The translations under genes were made by a program, and so were the position numbers. The notes under the pieces are model-generated. The model was not told the DNA's origin and ran no database searches. It worked only from the letters and a program-made list of their open reading frames with translations. This document shows, piece after piece, positions 8,964-16,596 of a stretch of 64,000 bases of DNA. Position 1 is the stretch's first letter, and each line of letters starts with the position of its first letter. This stretch comes from Polaromonas sp. A23 (GTDB lineage: Bacteria > Pseudomonadota > Gammaproteobacteria > Burkholderiales > Burkholderiaceae_C), in contig NZ_MUNO01000005.1 in NCBI RefSeq assembly GCF_002001015.1, positions 62,001 to 126,000 on the forward strand. The letters run 5' to 3'.

Positions 8964-9090
8964 ATGGTGTGAAAGAGTTCTTTAATTTGACGAAATCACA
9001 CTAAACCAATCTTTAATACGAAGCGCAAGTATGAAAACTGGCTTGAACAGAAGGTTTGGATGGCCAAAACCCGGCCGTGGCGGTATTTTC

Positions 9091-9153
9091 TACGCCAAAC
9101 TGGCCTCTAGCCCTTGTGGAATATGCGCAAGCAGCTATTAAAAGCGTAGCAAT
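9091..9153 (-). repeat. Dispersed element, copy C
   Basis: Read leftward: ATTGCTACGCTTTTAATAGC, TGCTTGCGCATATTCCACAA, GGGCTAGAGGCCAGTTTGGC. It is one of the most complete copies, 66 bases 3' of vapC in the sense direction. Confidence 0.9.
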
Positions 9154-9218
9154 TACAGGGCGACGGAGCTCGGGCCAAGGCTTCCTCTGCCTCGGCTTGG
9201 GCCGCTGGCAGCCGCAAA

Positions 9219-9620
9219 TCAGCCGGCAGTGACCCAGTTGTCGAGCTGCAAGCCGGGCACCTTGGCAAACTCGCGGGTGTTGTTGGTGACCAGCAGGGCC
9301 TGCTGGCTGAGCGCGTGTGCGGCAATCATGGTGTCGAGCGAGCCAATCGGGGTGCCACGGCGCTCCAGGTCAGCGCGCAAGTCGCCATAGGCCCAGACGG
9401 CCGCATCGTCAAACGGCAAGATGCTCAGAGGGGCCAGAAACATCTCCAGTGCCTGGCGGTTGCGCGCCGAGCCGCTTTTGGCCACGCCGTACGCAAGCTC
9501 TGCGGCCACCACGCTGCACAGCCCAATGTCGCCCAGCCGGTACTGCTGAAAACGCGCCAGCACCGCCGGTGGTTTGGCGTTGATGATGTAGATGCAGATG
9601 TTGGTGTCCAGCAGGATCAT
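9219..9620 (-). CDS. vapC: VapC-like PIN-domain toxin
   Basis: A 133-residue PIN-domain ribonuclease toxin, the toxin half of a type II toxin-antitoxin pair. The acidic metal-binding residues are present: Asp5 in LLDTN, Glu41 in AAELAYG, Asp96 in SLDTMIAAHA, plus the VTNN segment at 111-114. Active VapC enzymes cut tRNA or rRNA. The start codon overlaps the vapB stop by four bases (ATGA), so toxin synthesis depends on antitoxin translation. No missing catalytic residue is seen. A sense copy of the dispersed element follows the gene at 9091-9153. Confidence 0.93.
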   Translation of the reverse strand: MILLDTNICIYIINAKPPAVLARFQQYRLGDIGLCSVVAAELAYGVAKSGSARNRQALEMFLAPLSILPFDDAAVWAYGDLRADLERRGTPIGSLDTMIAAHALSQQALLVTNNTREFAKVPGLQLDNWVTAG

Positions 9621-9850
9621 GGGCTGATCTCTGCACGAATCTGCTCGTCAGGCTGTTCGCGCGTGATCTCGAACCCTGGCTCGAACGCAGCCAACCCCGC
9701 GGCAAGCGTTTGCCAGGGGTCGTCCACCGGCAGCAGCAGCACGCCGTTGCCAAAGTGCTTGACCACCACCTCGGTGCCGGCAAAGCGGTATTCCTTGGGC
9801 AGCCGAACAGCCTGGCTACGGCCGGATTGAAAGAGGCGTGCAGTGTCCAT
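9617..9850 (-). CDS. vapB: VapB-like antitoxin (AbrB/MazE fold)
   Basis: The 77-residue antitoxin partner of the adjacent PIN toxin. The N-terminal half has the swapped-hairpin AbrB/MazE DNA-binding pattern SGRSQAVRLPKEYRF (residues 9-23), followed by a beta strand and an acidic C-terminus that would wrap the toxin. AAGGAG precedes the ATG. Together with VapC it should repress its own promoter; a near-palindrome lies about 20 bases upstream of the start (9870-9884). Confidence 0.92.
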   Translation of the reverse strand: MDTARLFQSGRSQAVRLPKEYRFAGTEVVVKHFGNGVLLLPVDDPWQTLAAGLAAFEPGFEITREQPDEQIRAEISP

Positions 9851-9869
9851 GGTGGCTCCTTAGATGATG

Positions 9870-9884
9870 ACTACCAATGATAGT
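9870..9884 (-). promoter_or_regulatory. Candidate VapB operator
   Basis: The + strand reads ACTACCA-A-TGATAGT, a 7-1-7 palindrome with one mismatch, 20 bases upstream of the vapB start. TA antitoxins of the AbrB/MazE type bind such palindromes over their own promoters. The assignment rests on position and symmetry only. Confidence 0.45.
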
Positions 9885-9968
9885 TACCAAGTGACGGCTT
9901 GTCTACCCAATCTGTGACATCAAGAGAGCCGTAGCCTGGGCACGGAAGGTGTCTTGAGCGATGTCATT

Positions 9969-10032
9969 CGCTACAAAAGCAATAGCTGCTTGCGCACGTA
10001 TTAATTGGGATAGAGCCGGATTCTTTATAAGA
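9969..10032 (+). repeat. Dispersed GCTA/TAGCTGCTTGCGC element, copy D
   Basis: Reads CGCTACAAAAGCAATAGCTG, then CTTGCGCACGTATTAATTGG and GATAGAGCCGGATTC. It is one of the few copies not lying 3' of a gene in the sense direction; it sits between the divergent vapB and ORF6N genes, upstream of the LexA box. Confidence 0.85.
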
Positions 10033-10083
10033 AAAATCCGTAAATAAGCACTGGCACAAAGCTCGGATCCGTACTGCTCAAAA

Positions 10084-10103
10084 TACTGTACAAAACAACA
10101 GTA
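10084..10103 (+). promoter_or_regulatory. LexA (SOS) box upstream of the ORF6N gene
   Basis: TACTGT-N8-ACAGTA with an A-rich spacer matches the LexA operator consensus TACTGT(AT)4ACAGTA at all twelve conserved positions. It ends 41 bases before the ATG of the ORF6N gene and abuts TAATAT (10102-10107), a candidate -10 element, so bound LexA would block RNA polymerase. This predicts DNA-damage induction of the downstream gene. Confidence 0.8.
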
Positions 10104-10144
10104 ATATGGTGCAATTCAAGCCTGTAAAGGGTTAGGGGAGCACC

Positions 10145-10729
10145 ATGAACAAGACCAATCCACCCATTCCGCCGGCCAGCGCGCCTGCCGTATCTGGCGC
10201 CATGCTTTCACCACAGGTTTTGGCGGAGCGCATTCTGGTTATCCGTGGGCAACGGGTTTTGCTGGACGCTGATCTGGCGCAGTTGTACGAGGTGGAGACG
10301 CGGGTTTTCAACCAAGCCGTCAAGCGAAACTCGCGTCGATTTCCTGCCGACTTCATGTTTCAGTTGAGCGCGGATGAGTTTGAAAACTTGATATCACAAT
10401 CTGTGACATCAAGATGGGGCGGCCGGCGCAAGTTGCCCCTGGCTTTCACCGAGCACGGCGCCATCATGGCCGCCAGTGTGCTGAACTCAGACCGGGCCGT
10501 GGAAATGAGCGTGTACGTGGTGCGCGCCTTTGTGCAATTGCGCGCAGTGCTGCTGGACCACAAAGTCCTGGCCGAAAAACTGGCCGCCCTGGAGCGGCGC
10601 GTTTCGCACCACGACAACTCTCTGGCCGAGGTGATTGATGCCATTCGCGCCTTGATGGCGCAGCCCAAACCGGCCAATCGGCCGATTGGTTTTACAGCTG
10701 ACTTGTCGATGAAGTCTGCTGAACGCTAG
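10145..10729 (+). CDS. ORF6N-domain protein, SOS-controlled
   Basis: A 194-residue protein with an N-terminal ORF6N domain, a DNA-binding-associated module common in phage and mobile-element proteins. Visible family features are LSPQVLAERILVIRGQRVLL (22-41) and DLAQLYEVETRVFNQAVKRN, then RRFPADFMFQLS, LPLAFTEHGAIMAASVL and MSVYVVRAFVQLR. The C-terminal part has a short coiled-coil-like stretch (KVLAEKLAALERRV). A LexA box lies upstream and GGGGAG precedes the ATG. The stop codon (TAG, 10727-10729) falls within the first bases of a dispersed element copy, so the last residues may be supplied by the repeat. It resembles prophage-derived regulatory proteins; the molecular role is unknown. Confidence 0.85.
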   Translation: MNKTNPPIPPASAPAVSGAMLSPQVLAERILVIRGQRVLLDADLAQLYEVETRVFNQAVKRNSRRFPADFMFQLSADEFENLISQSVTSRWGGRRKLPLAFTEHGAIMAASVLNSDRAVEMSVYVVRAFVQLRAVLLDHKVLAEKLAALERRVSHHDNSLAEVIDAIRALMAQPKPANRPIGFTADLSMKSAER

Positions 10730-10781
10730 TATTTTGATAGCTGCTTGCGCTTTTTCCACAAGGGCTAGGATGCTTTTTCAT
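10725..10781 (+). repeat. Dispersed element, copy E
   Basis: Reads GCTAGTATTTTGATAGCTGC, then TTGCGCTTTTTCCACAAGGG and CTAGGATGCTTTTT. It begins on the stop codon of the ORF6N gene, in the sense direction, and ends in a T-run. Confidence 0.85.
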
Positions 10782-10809
10782 GATCATGAATGGAGTCTTT
10801 TGTACATTA

Positions 10810-10855
10810 TTGACATTTGTCCACTAAAAATGGACAATATAAATAAATGGACAAA
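10810..10855 (+). promoter_or_regulatory. Promoter and operator of the AbiE operon
   Basis: A perfect -35 TTGACA (10810-10815) is followed by an inverted repeat TTGTCCA-N7-TGGACAA (10817-10837). A third half-site TGGACAAA covers the start codon (10848-10855). A -10-like GACAAT (10833-10838) at 17-base spacing would place the transcript start at or near the ATG, giving a leaderless message; no Shine-Dalgarno sequence is visible. AbiEi-type antitoxins are known to bind inverted repeats in their own promoter, so autoregulation is likely. Confidence 0.6.
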
Positions 10856-11902
10856 AAACCGTTAACTCCTGAGCATGTATTGCTGGATGCCGCTGTCGAA
10901 GCGGCACAGGGACTAGGCATCGCCTTCGAAATCATTCAGCGGGAACCACAACTGGAGCAAACCCGCGCGGACGCGCTGGTTCGTCTCACCCACGGCGGGC
11001 ACGAAATGCTTTACGCGGTTGAAGTGCGCCGTACGCTACATCCCTCCACGCTGGGTGCCGCGGTGCAGCAACTGGAGCGCCTGGGTCAGCAGGCGATGCT
11101 GGTCACTGACTACGTCACACCTGCACTGGCGGACGAGTTGAAGGCGCGACATATCGCTTTTCTCGACACAGCGGGCAATGCCTACTTTGAGCAGCCGCCG
11201 CTTCTTATTTGGGTCAAAGGCCAAAAACCTGCCGCCAAGCCCGCCGCGGAAACTGCTGGCCGCGCCTTTCAGCCCACGGGGCTGCAAGTGTTGTTTACCT
11301 TGTTGTGCAATCCGCAGATGGTCAACCGGCCTTATCGCGAGCTGGCTGAAATGGCCGGCGTGGCGCACGGCACAGTGGGTTTCGTGATGCCGGACTTGCA
11401 GCAGCAGGGGTTTGTACGCGACCTGAATGGAAAACGCGGTACGCGCCGGATGTTTGAGCTGGACCGTTTGCTGGACGAGTGGGTCACCACCTATGCCCGT
11501 GTCTTGCGGCCGCGTACATTGCTAGGCCGTTACTACGTGCCAACGCTGGAAGGCTGGAAAGACTGGCCACTGGCCGAACACGGTGCCTTGTGGGGGGGCG
11601 AGCCCGCTGCCGCGGTGCTGACAGATTACCTGCGCCCCGGTGTGTTGACGCTCTACGCCGACAAAATGCCTGGCCTGCTGGCCGCTCGGCAAAAGTTCAT
11701 GAAAGAGCCTGCGCCCGGTCATACGGCTGTGGTGGAAGTGCGCAAGCGTTTCTGGAATTTCCCCGTTGACCCGGGCCACAACAATCTGGTGCCGCCGCTG
11801 CTGGTATATGCCGACTTGCTGGCAACGGGAGACGCCCGTTGCATTGAGACGGCCAAAATGATTTATGACGCCTATGTCGCTCGACTTTTCACAGAAGGCT
11901 GA
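10847..11902 (+). CDS. AbiEi-family antitoxin (type IV TA)
   Basis: A 351-residue protein of the AbiEi antitoxin family (the branch once called DUF2186). An N-terminal restriction-endonuclease-like fold region carries EVRRTLHPS and LVTDYVTPALADELK. A winged-helix region follows, with TGLQVLFTLLCNPQMVNRPY, RELAEMAGVAHGTVGFVM and LQQQGFVRDLNGKRGTR, suited to DNA binding. In AbiE systems this protein represses the operon and counteracts the nucleotidyltransferase toxin without stable complex formation (type IV mode). The downstream toxin gene overlaps its end by about 30-38 bases. Start ATGGACAAA lies within the operator and no ribosome binding site is seen. Confidence 0.85.
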   Translation: MDKKPLTPEHVLLDAAVEAAQGLGIAFEIIQREPQLEQTRADALVRLTHGGHEMLYAVEVRRTLHPSTLGAAVQQLERLGQQAMLVTDYVTPALADELKARHIAFLDTAGNAYFEQPPLLIWVKGQKPAAKPAAETAGRAFQPTGLQVLFTLLCNPQMVNRPYRELAEMAGVAHGTVGFVMPDLQQQGFVRDLNGKRGTRRMFELDRLLDEWVTTYARVLRPRTLLGRYYVPTLEGWKDWPLAEHGALWGGEPAAAVLTDYLRPGVLTLYADKMPGLLAARQKFMKEPAPGHTAVVEVRKRFWNFPVDPGHNNLVPPLLVYADLLATGDARCIETAKMIYDAYVARLFTEG

Positions 11903-12713
11903 TCTGTTGCCGTTGGCGCAGGTGGTGGGCGCTTTGCAGCGGGTGGCCCAGCCTATGGCGGTGGATTTCTTCTTAATGGGCGCTGCAGCACGCGACGTGA
12001 TGCTGCGTTATGGCCACAACATCGAGCCCGGACGACAGACCAGAGACGTGGACTTTGCAGTGATGGTGCCCGACTGGGCGTCTTTTGAAGCGCTGCGCAT
12101 AACGCTGATTGAGGGCGGTGATTTTTCCGAGCGACCCGGCCCGGCTACGCACCGGCTGCGTCATCAAAGTGGTTTGCCTTTGGATATCGTGCCTTTTGGA
12201 GGCATTGAGCGCGCTGACCGCACCATTGCATGGCCGCCAGACCAGAGCACGGTGTTTGATTGCTTTGGTGCGCGTGAGGCATTCCACGCGGCCGTGTCGG
12301 TGCTGCTGCCGGAGGGGGTGACGGTGCAGGTTGCGTCGATTCCGGCGTTGGCCTTGCTCAAGGTGACTGCCTGGCACGACCGCAAACTGACGCATCCGGG
12401 CCGGGACGCAGATGACTTGCTGCTGTATCTGCGCAGCTACATGGACTGCGGCAATATAGACCGCGCAGCGCGCGACCATGGCGACCTGTTCACTGCGGAA
12501 GATTACGATCACGAGGCAGCCGGAGCGCAGCTGTTGGGCCGTGACATTGCGCTGCTGCTGGACAAGCCCGCCGTCGAGCGGGTGCTGGGCATCTTGCTGC
12601 CGCAAGCCGATGCGCAAGGACCGTTGTTCCTTGCCAGTCAATCTGGCCTGAATCTGGAGCAGGCCCGCAGGCTGATTGATGCAGTCTGCGCGGGACTCAC
12701 CGATAACTTTTAA
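11865..12713 (+). CDS. AbiEii-type nucleotidyltransferase toxin
   Basis: A 282-residue nucleotidyltransferase of the AbiEii group, the toxin partner of the preceding gene. The active-site region is FLMGAAARDVML with TRDVDFAVMV about 25 residues later, the hG[GA]xx...DxD arrangement of the Pol-beta superfamily; ALLKVTAWHDR is a further conserved motif (Lys). Related toxins transfer nucleotides to tRNA. The frame opens at 11865 (MTPMSLDFS); ATG 11874 is an alternative start. Overlap with the antitoxin gene implies coupled translation. Active-site residues look intact. Confidence 0.85.
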   Translation: MTPMSLDFSQKADLLPLAQVVGALQRVAQPMAVDFFLMGAAARDVMLRYGHNIEPGRQTRDVDFAVMVPDWASFEALRITLIEGGDFSERPGPATHRLRHQSGLPLDIVPFGGIERADRTIAWPPDQSTVFDCFGAREAFHAAVSVLLPEGVTVQVASIPALALLKVTAWHDRKLTHPGRDADDLLLYLRSYMDCGNIDRAARDHGDLFTAEDYDHEAAGAQLLGRDIALLLDKPAVERVLGILLPQADAQGPLFLASQSGLNLEQARRLIDAVCAGLTDNF

Positions 12714-12839
12714 GAAATAATCAACTCAGCCACCATCGTCCAGGAACTCTGGAACTACTGCAATGTGCTGCGTTCATATTTTGTGAACGCGACGTTTTAT
12801 TGAACGTAAGGCATGGGTTGTATGAGTCCATGATCTGCA

Positions 12840-12856
12840 GTATGCATATTGCATAC
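12840..12856. promoter_or_regulatory. Perfect palindrome upstream of the MazG-like gene
   Basis: GTATGCA-TAT-TGCATAC is a perfect 7-3-7 inverted repeat 38 bases before the ATG at 12895. The form suits an operator for a dimeric repressor, for example a GntR-type protein. No regulator can be named from the sequence. Confidence 0.4.
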
Positions 12857-12894
12857 GATATTGTTTTTTCAGCCCGCGATGGAAAGCTTGCCTC

Positions 12895-13266
12895 ATGAAC
12901 AACGACTTCCCCTCCCTGACCCAGTCCCTGCGCGACTTCGCCAAAGCGCGTGATTGGGAGCAATTTCATTCACCCAAGAACCTGGCTTCGGCGCTGACGG
13001 TGGAAGCGGCGGAATTGCTGGAGCACTTCCAGTGGCTGACGGAAGAACAAAGCCGCAACCTTGCGGCGCCCAAAAAGGCAGAGGTGGCCGCAGAGGCGGC
13101 CGATGTGCTGCTGTATTTGCTGCAGCTGTGCGACAAGCTGCAGATTGATCTGATGGAGGCAGCGCGGCTGAAGCTGGCCGTCAATGCCGGGAAGTACCCG
13201 GTGGACCGCGCACGTGGCTCCAGCCAAAAATACACCGAGATCATCGCCCCGGACCGAGGTGGGTGA
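12895..13266 (+). CDS. MazG-like nucleotide pyrophosphohydrolase
   Basis: A 123-residue all-helical NTP pyrophosphohydrolase of the MazG/dCTPase (RS21-C6-like) superfamily, which cleaves (d)NTPs to NMP and pyrophosphate. The Mg-binding motif is seen as EAAELLEHFQW (Glu36-Glu40 region) with a second acidic pair in EAADVLLYLLQLCD. The C-terminal NAGKYPVDRARGSSQKY is typical of the family. It may clean up aberrant nucleotides or limit phage dNTPs; its place at the edge of the defence island permits both. A dispersed element and a strong terminator follow. Confidence 0.88.
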   Translation: MNNDFPSLTQSLRDFAKARDWEQFHSPKNLASALTVEAAELLEHFQWLTEEQSRNLAAPKKAEVAAEAADVLLYLLQLCDKLQIDLMEAARLKLAVNAGKYPVDRARGSSQKYTEIIAPDRGG

Positions 13267-13282
13267 GGGTGGCGATCCGCTC

Positions 13283-13341
13283 ATGATTTGATAGCTGCTA
13301 GTGCCCGTATTCACTGGGCTGGAGGCCGATTCTGTTATAAA
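13283..13341 (+). repeat. Dispersed element, copy F
   Basis: Reads ATGATTTGATAGCTGCTAGT, GCCCGTATTCACTGGGCTGG and AGGCCGATTCTGTTATAA. It lies 16 bases 3' of the MazG-like gene in the sense direction and leads straight into the next terminator. Confidence 0.85.
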
Positions 13342-13375
13342 AAAAGCCGCCGGCAGCTGCCGGCGGCTTTTCTTT
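13337..13375. terminator. Bidirectional intrinsic terminator
   Basis: A perfect palindrome GCCGCCGGCAG-CTGCCGGCGGC (13346-13367) is flanked by an A-run on the left and a T-run on the right. It sits between the convergent MazG-like and MetE-like genes and should stop transcription from both sides. Confidence 0.9.
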
Positions 13376-13396
13376 ATGTAGCGCCTGGCAGACGAA

Positions 13397-14521
13397 TCAA
13401 GCAGAACCCCAAACCTCCTGCGCCGTTTCAATCACCAGCCGCAGCTTGGTGCGCTGTGCTTCGACGGCGATGTCGTTGCCATGCACGGTGCTGCTGAAGC
13501 CGCATTGCGGTGACAGGGCCAGTTGCTCCAGCGGGGCGTATTTGGCGGCTTGCTCGATGCGGTTTTTCAGCTCGTCTTTGTCTTCCAGCGTGCCGAACTT
13601 GGTGGTGACGAGGCCCAGCACCACGGTTTTGCCCTTGGGCAGGAAGCGCAGGGGTTTGAAGTCGCCGCTGCGGATGTCGTCGTACTCCATGAAGTAGGCG
13701 TCGAGGTTCATCTCTTTGAGCAGCGCCTCGGCCACGGGCTCGTAGTTGCCGCTGGCGGCGTGGGTGCTTTTGAAGTTGCCGCGGCACAGGTGCATGGCGA
13801 GCAGCATGCCGGGCGGCTTCTGCGCAACGACGAGGTTGATGAACTTGGCGTAGCGGTGCGGCAGCTCGTTGGGGTCGTCACCGCGCTGGCGGGCGGCTTC
13901 GCGCATTTTCTCGTCGCACAGATAAGCCAGGTTGGTGTCGTCCATCTGCACATAGGTGCAGCCGGCGGCGGCCAGGCTGCGCAGCTCGTCGCCGTAGGCG
14001 TTGGCCACGTCCTGGTAGAACTCGGGGTCGAGCTCGGGGTAGTGCTGCTTGCTGATGCCGGCACGGCCGCCGCGGAAGTGCAGCATGGTCGGCGAGGGAA
14101 TCGTTACCTTGGGTGTGTTGCCCTTGCTCACCTGGCTCTTGAGGTACTGAAAGTCGGCGAGCTGGATGTCTTTGACGTGGCGCACCTTGTCGATCACGCG
14201 CATCACCGGCGGGGCCAGCTCCTGCGAGCCGTCGGGCCGCACGATGGTGACGGGGATGTCGGTTTTCACGCCGCCGATTTGCTCAAGAAAATCAATGTGG
14301 AAGTAGGTGCGGCGGAACTCGCCGTCGGTGATGCTTTTCAGGCCCACGTCTTCCTGGAACTTGACGATTTCGGTAATCGCCTTGTCTTCCACCTTGCGCA
14401 GCTGCTCGGGCGTGATCTCACCCTTGGCTTTTTGCTCGCGCGCTTCCAGCAGGTACTTGGGGCGCAGAAAACTGCCAACGTGGTCGTAGCGGGCGGGCAG
14501 GTGAGGGGCGGGGGTGCTCAT
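13397..14521 (-). CDS. MetE-like cobalamin-independent methionine synthase family protein
   Basis: A 374-residue protein of the C-terminal MetE-like barrel family (cobalamin-independent methionine synthase II). It would transfer a methyl group to a thiol via zinc. Zinc-ligand candidates are His and Cys in MHLCRGN and Cys in SPQCGFSS near the C-terminus; the N-terminus reads YDHVGSFLRPKYLLEAREQ and ITDGEFRRTYFHIDFL. ATG 14521 was chosen because AGGAG precedes it; upstream codons lack similarity. It is shorter than classical MetE (about 750 residues) because it lacks the N-terminal barrel. It is divergent from the vanillate-demethylase-like genes, so a role in C1 handling after demethylation is possible, but this is inference. 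Confidence 0.85.
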   Translation of the reverse strand: MSTPAPHLPARYDHVGSFLRPKYLLEAREQKAKGEITPEQLRKVEDKAITEIVKFQEDVGLKSITDGEFRRTYFHIDFLEQIGGVKTDIPVTIVRPDGSQELAPPVMRVIDKVRHVKDIQLADFQYLKSQVSKGNTPKVTIPSPTMLHFRGGRAGISKQHYPELDPEFYQDVANAYGDELRSLAAAGCTYVQMDDTNLAYLCDEKMREAARQRGDDPNELPHRYAKFINLVVAQKPPGMLLAMHLCRGNFKSTHAASGNYEPVAEALLKEMNLDAYFMEYDDIRSGDFKPLRFLPKGKTVVLGLVTTKFGTLEDKDELKNRIEQAAKYAPLEQLALSPQCGFSSTVHGNDIAVEAQRTKLRLVIETAQEVWGSA

Positions 14522-14587
14522 GCAGGGTCTCCTGGGGGTTTTGGAAAGAGGGGTACTAAAAGTCGATGTTAAAGCATCTGAAAACAC

Positions 14588-14674
14588 TATCTATGAATAC
14601 ATTAATGGCCTGAAAATGGCAAAATAAGGCAAAAAAGCTTGATTCAAGCCGATTAATGTATACACTGCGTATTC
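14588..14674. promoter_or_regulatory. Divergent control region of the MetE-like and vanA-like genes
   Basis: The 87 bases hold TACATTAAT (14598-14606) and its inverted copy ATTAATGTA (14652-14660), a perfect palindrome TGTATACA (14657-14664) and a second palindrome GCTTGA-T-TCAAGC (14637-14649). TGTATACA-type sites are bound by GntR/VanR-family repressors, and a GntR gene lies in the downstream operon. I infer the operator for that regulator here. Confidence 0.55.
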
Positions 14675-15769
14675 ATGAAGACCGAAAAAGCCTCTTTTCC
14701 CCTGAATGCCTGGTACGCCGCTGCCTATGACGTGGAAGTAGCCCGCAAGCTGCTGCCGCGCACCATCTGCAAGCAAAAGCTGGTGATGTTCCGCAAGCTG
14801 GACGGCAGCGTGGCCGCGCTGGAAGACGCCTGCTGGCACCGGCTGCTGCCGCTCTCCATGGGTTCGCTCGATGGCGACGAAGTGACCTGCGGCTACCACG
14901 GCCTGGTGTACAACGCGCAGGGCCGCTGCACCCACATGCCCAGCCAGGAAACGCTCAACCCTTCGGCCTGCGTGCGCAGCTTTCCGGTGCTGGAAAAACA
15001 CCGCTTCATCTGGGTCTGGCCCGGCGACCCGGCCAAGGCCGACCCGGCGCTGGTGCCCGACATGCACTGGAACGACGACCCGGCCTGGGCCGGCGACGGC
15101 AAGCTGATCACCGTGCAGTGCGACTACCGCCTGGTGGTCGACAACCTGATGGACCTGACGCACGAGACCTTTGTGCACGGCTCCAGCATCGGCCAGCGGG
15201 CCGTGGCCGAGGCACCGTTTGTGGCCACCCACGGTGACCGCAGCGCCACGGTGACGCGCTGGATGGAAGACATCGACGCGCCGCCTTTCTGGGCCGGGCA
15301 GATTGAACACGCACGCGGCTACAAGGGCAAGGTAGACCGCTGGCAGATCATCCGCTTCGAAGCGCCGTGCACCGTGAACATTGATGTTGGTGTGGCCGAA
15401 GCCGGCTCGGGTGCGCCGCCCAAGAATGGCCAGCCGGGCGACCGCAGCAAAGGCGTCAACGGTTATGTGCTGAACACCGTGACGCCCGAGACCGACGGCA
15501 GCTGCCACTACTTCTGGGCCTTTGCGCGCAACTACTGCCTGGGCGAGCAGGCTTTGACGCACAAGCTGCGCGAAGGCGTGGCCAGCATCTTCCGCGAAGA
15601 CGAACATGTGCTGGAGGCGCAGCAGGTTGCGATGAACGAACACCCCGACCACCAGTTTTACAACCTCAACATCGACGCCGGCTCCATGTGGGCGCGCAAG
15701 CTGATTGACAAGATGATTGCGCGCGAGAAGCCCGCCAAGCCCGTGATTGCCATCCGGCAGGCGGCCTGA
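14675..15769 (+). CDS. vanA: Rieske aromatic O-demethylase oxygenase, VanA-like
   Basis: A 364-residue Rieske non-haem iron oxygenase of the vanillate O-demethylase type. It would split a methoxy group from an aromatic acid (vanillate to protocatechuate plus formaldehyde). The Rieske centre is CWH-x16-CGYH near residues 49-70; mononuclear iron ligands are expected in [13 protein letters not shown] (about residues 155-168). Its reductase gene follows the regulator two genes on. The product would feed the pmd pathway 10 kb downstream. The VanA assignment is by overall pattern; other methoxybenzoate or phthalate-type substrates cannot be excluded. The symbol is given on that basis. Confidence 0.85.
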   Translation: MKTEKASFPLNAWYAAAYDVEVARKLLPRTICKQKLVMFRKLDGSVAALEDACWHRLLPLSMGSLDGDEVTCGYHGLVYNAQGRCTHMPSQETLNPSACVRSFPVLEKHRFIWVWPGDPAKADPALVPDMHWNDDPAWAGDGKLITVQCDYRLVVDNLMDLTHETFVHGSSIGQRAVAEAPFVATHGDRSATVTRWMEDIDAPPFWAGQIEHARGYKGKVDRWQIIRFEAPCTVNIDVGVAEAGSGAPPKNGQPGDRSKGVNGYVLNTVTPETDGSCHYFWAFARNYCLGEQALTHKLREGVASIFREDEHVLEAQQVAMNEHPDHQFYNLNIDAGSMWARKLIDKMIAREKPAKPVIAIRQAA

Positions 15770-15772
15770 GTC

Positions 15773-16573
15773 ATGGCGGCCACTATCAAAAAGTTAGCTA
15801 CCACCGCAGAAGGGGCGGGGGCTGAGGGCCAAAATGGTTCAGAAAGTGCGCAGGTCAGGGCGCTGCTCAAGCTGCGCGAGCTGATTCTCTCCGGTGAGCT
15901 GGCAGGCGGCACGCGCATTGCCGAGCTGGCGATTGTTGAGCGCCTCGGCGTCTCGCGCACACCCATACGCGCGGCGCTGATGCGGCTGGAGCAGGAAGGT
16001 CTGCTGGAAGCGCTGCCCAACGGCGGCTACGCGGTGAAGATGTTTTCGGAGCGCGACATTGCCGACGCCATCGAGCTGCGCGGCACGCTGGAAGGTTTGC
16101 TGGTGCGGCTGGCGGCAGAGCGCGGCGCGCCGGCCGTGGTGCTGGCCGAGGCCAAGGAATGCCTGCGCCAGGTGGACGCGGTGCTGGCCGACCCGGCGCT
16201 CACCGATGAGGCGTTTTCTGCGTATGTGGATTTCAACGAACGTTTCCATGCGCTGCTTTACGAAATGGCCGACAGCCCGGTCACCGTGCGCCAGTTGGAG
16301 CGGGTGGTGAGCCTGCCTTTTGCCTCGGCCTCGGCCTTTGTGGTGGTGCAGTCCAACTCGCCGCAAGCGCGCGACATGCTGGTGGTGGCGCAAGACCAGC
16401 ACTGGCAGGTGCTGGACGCCATAGAGCGCGGGGAGGGCACACGCGCCGAAGCGCTGATGCGTGAACACTCGCGCCTGGCCCAGCGCAACCTGCGCCACGC
16501 GCTGTCGGGCCCGGGTGGCGCGCACATGCCTGAGTCCATGAGGGCGATGAAACTCATTCGCCGCCGTGGCTAA
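15773..16573 (+). CDS. GntR/FCD-family regulator with repeat-derived N-terminus
   Basis: A 266-residue transcription factor with an N-terminal GntR winged helix ([47 protein letters not shown]) and a C-terminal FCD ligand domain ([20 protein letters not shown] onward). VanR-type repressors of vanillate genes belong here and respond to the aromatic substrate. It sits between the oxygenase and reductase genes, four bases after vanA. Unusually, codons 4-22 coincide with a copy of the dispersed element (15782-15837), so the first ~25 residues appear recruited from the repeat. No other ATG precedes the HTH. Confidence 0.9.
   Translation: MAATIKKLATTAEGAGAEGQNGSESAQVRALLKLRELILSGELAGGTRIAELAIVERLGVSRTPIRAALMRLEQEGLLEALPNGGYAVKMFSERDIADAIELRGTLEGLLVRLAAERGAPAVVLAEAKECLRQVDAVLADPALTDEAFSAYVDFNERFHALLYEMADSPVTVRQLERVVSLPFASASAFVVVQSNSPQARDMLVVAQDQHWQVLDAIERGEGTRAEALMREHSRLAQRNLRHALSGPGGAHMPESMRAMKLIRRRG
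15782..15837 (+). repeat. Dispersed element, copy G, read as protein
   Basis: Reads ACTATCAAAAAGTTAGCTAC, CACCGCAGAAGGGGCGGGGG and CTGAGGGCCAAAATGG. The ACTATC...TAGCTA pair, the GGGCTGAGGGCC block and the AAAATGG end match other copies. It is sense-oriented, 3' of vanA, and at the same time encodes the start of the GntR regulator. Confidence 0.65.
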
Positions 16574-16596
16574 TCAAACAACCTGAGCAACTCATC

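Larger units (their letters stand above)
8512..9218. other. Degraded region between the RM cassette and vapBC
   Basis: About 700 bases without an intact gene. It holds one sense copy of the dispersed element 3' of the GIY-YIG gene (8554-8615), minus-strand remnants of a Fic gene and of an hsdR start (8731-8963), AT-rich DNA around 8970-9060, and a minus-strand copy of the dispersed element 3' of vapC (9091-9153). This is decayed accessory DNA. Confidence 0.6.

Noticed and set aside
8655..8972. 105-codon + strand frame in the degraded region
   Set aside because: It is opposite the Fic and hsdR remnants and has no similarity of its own.
13523..14572. Long open frame opposite the MetE-like gene
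   Set aside because: It is the antisense shadow of a GC-rich coding region; its product is a low-complexity Val/Gly/His mixture without family features, whereas the minus strand has clear motifs and a ribosome binding site.
14591..15652. 353-codon open frame opposite the vanA-like gene
   Set aside because: Shadow of the Rieske oxygenase; no start signal or motif.
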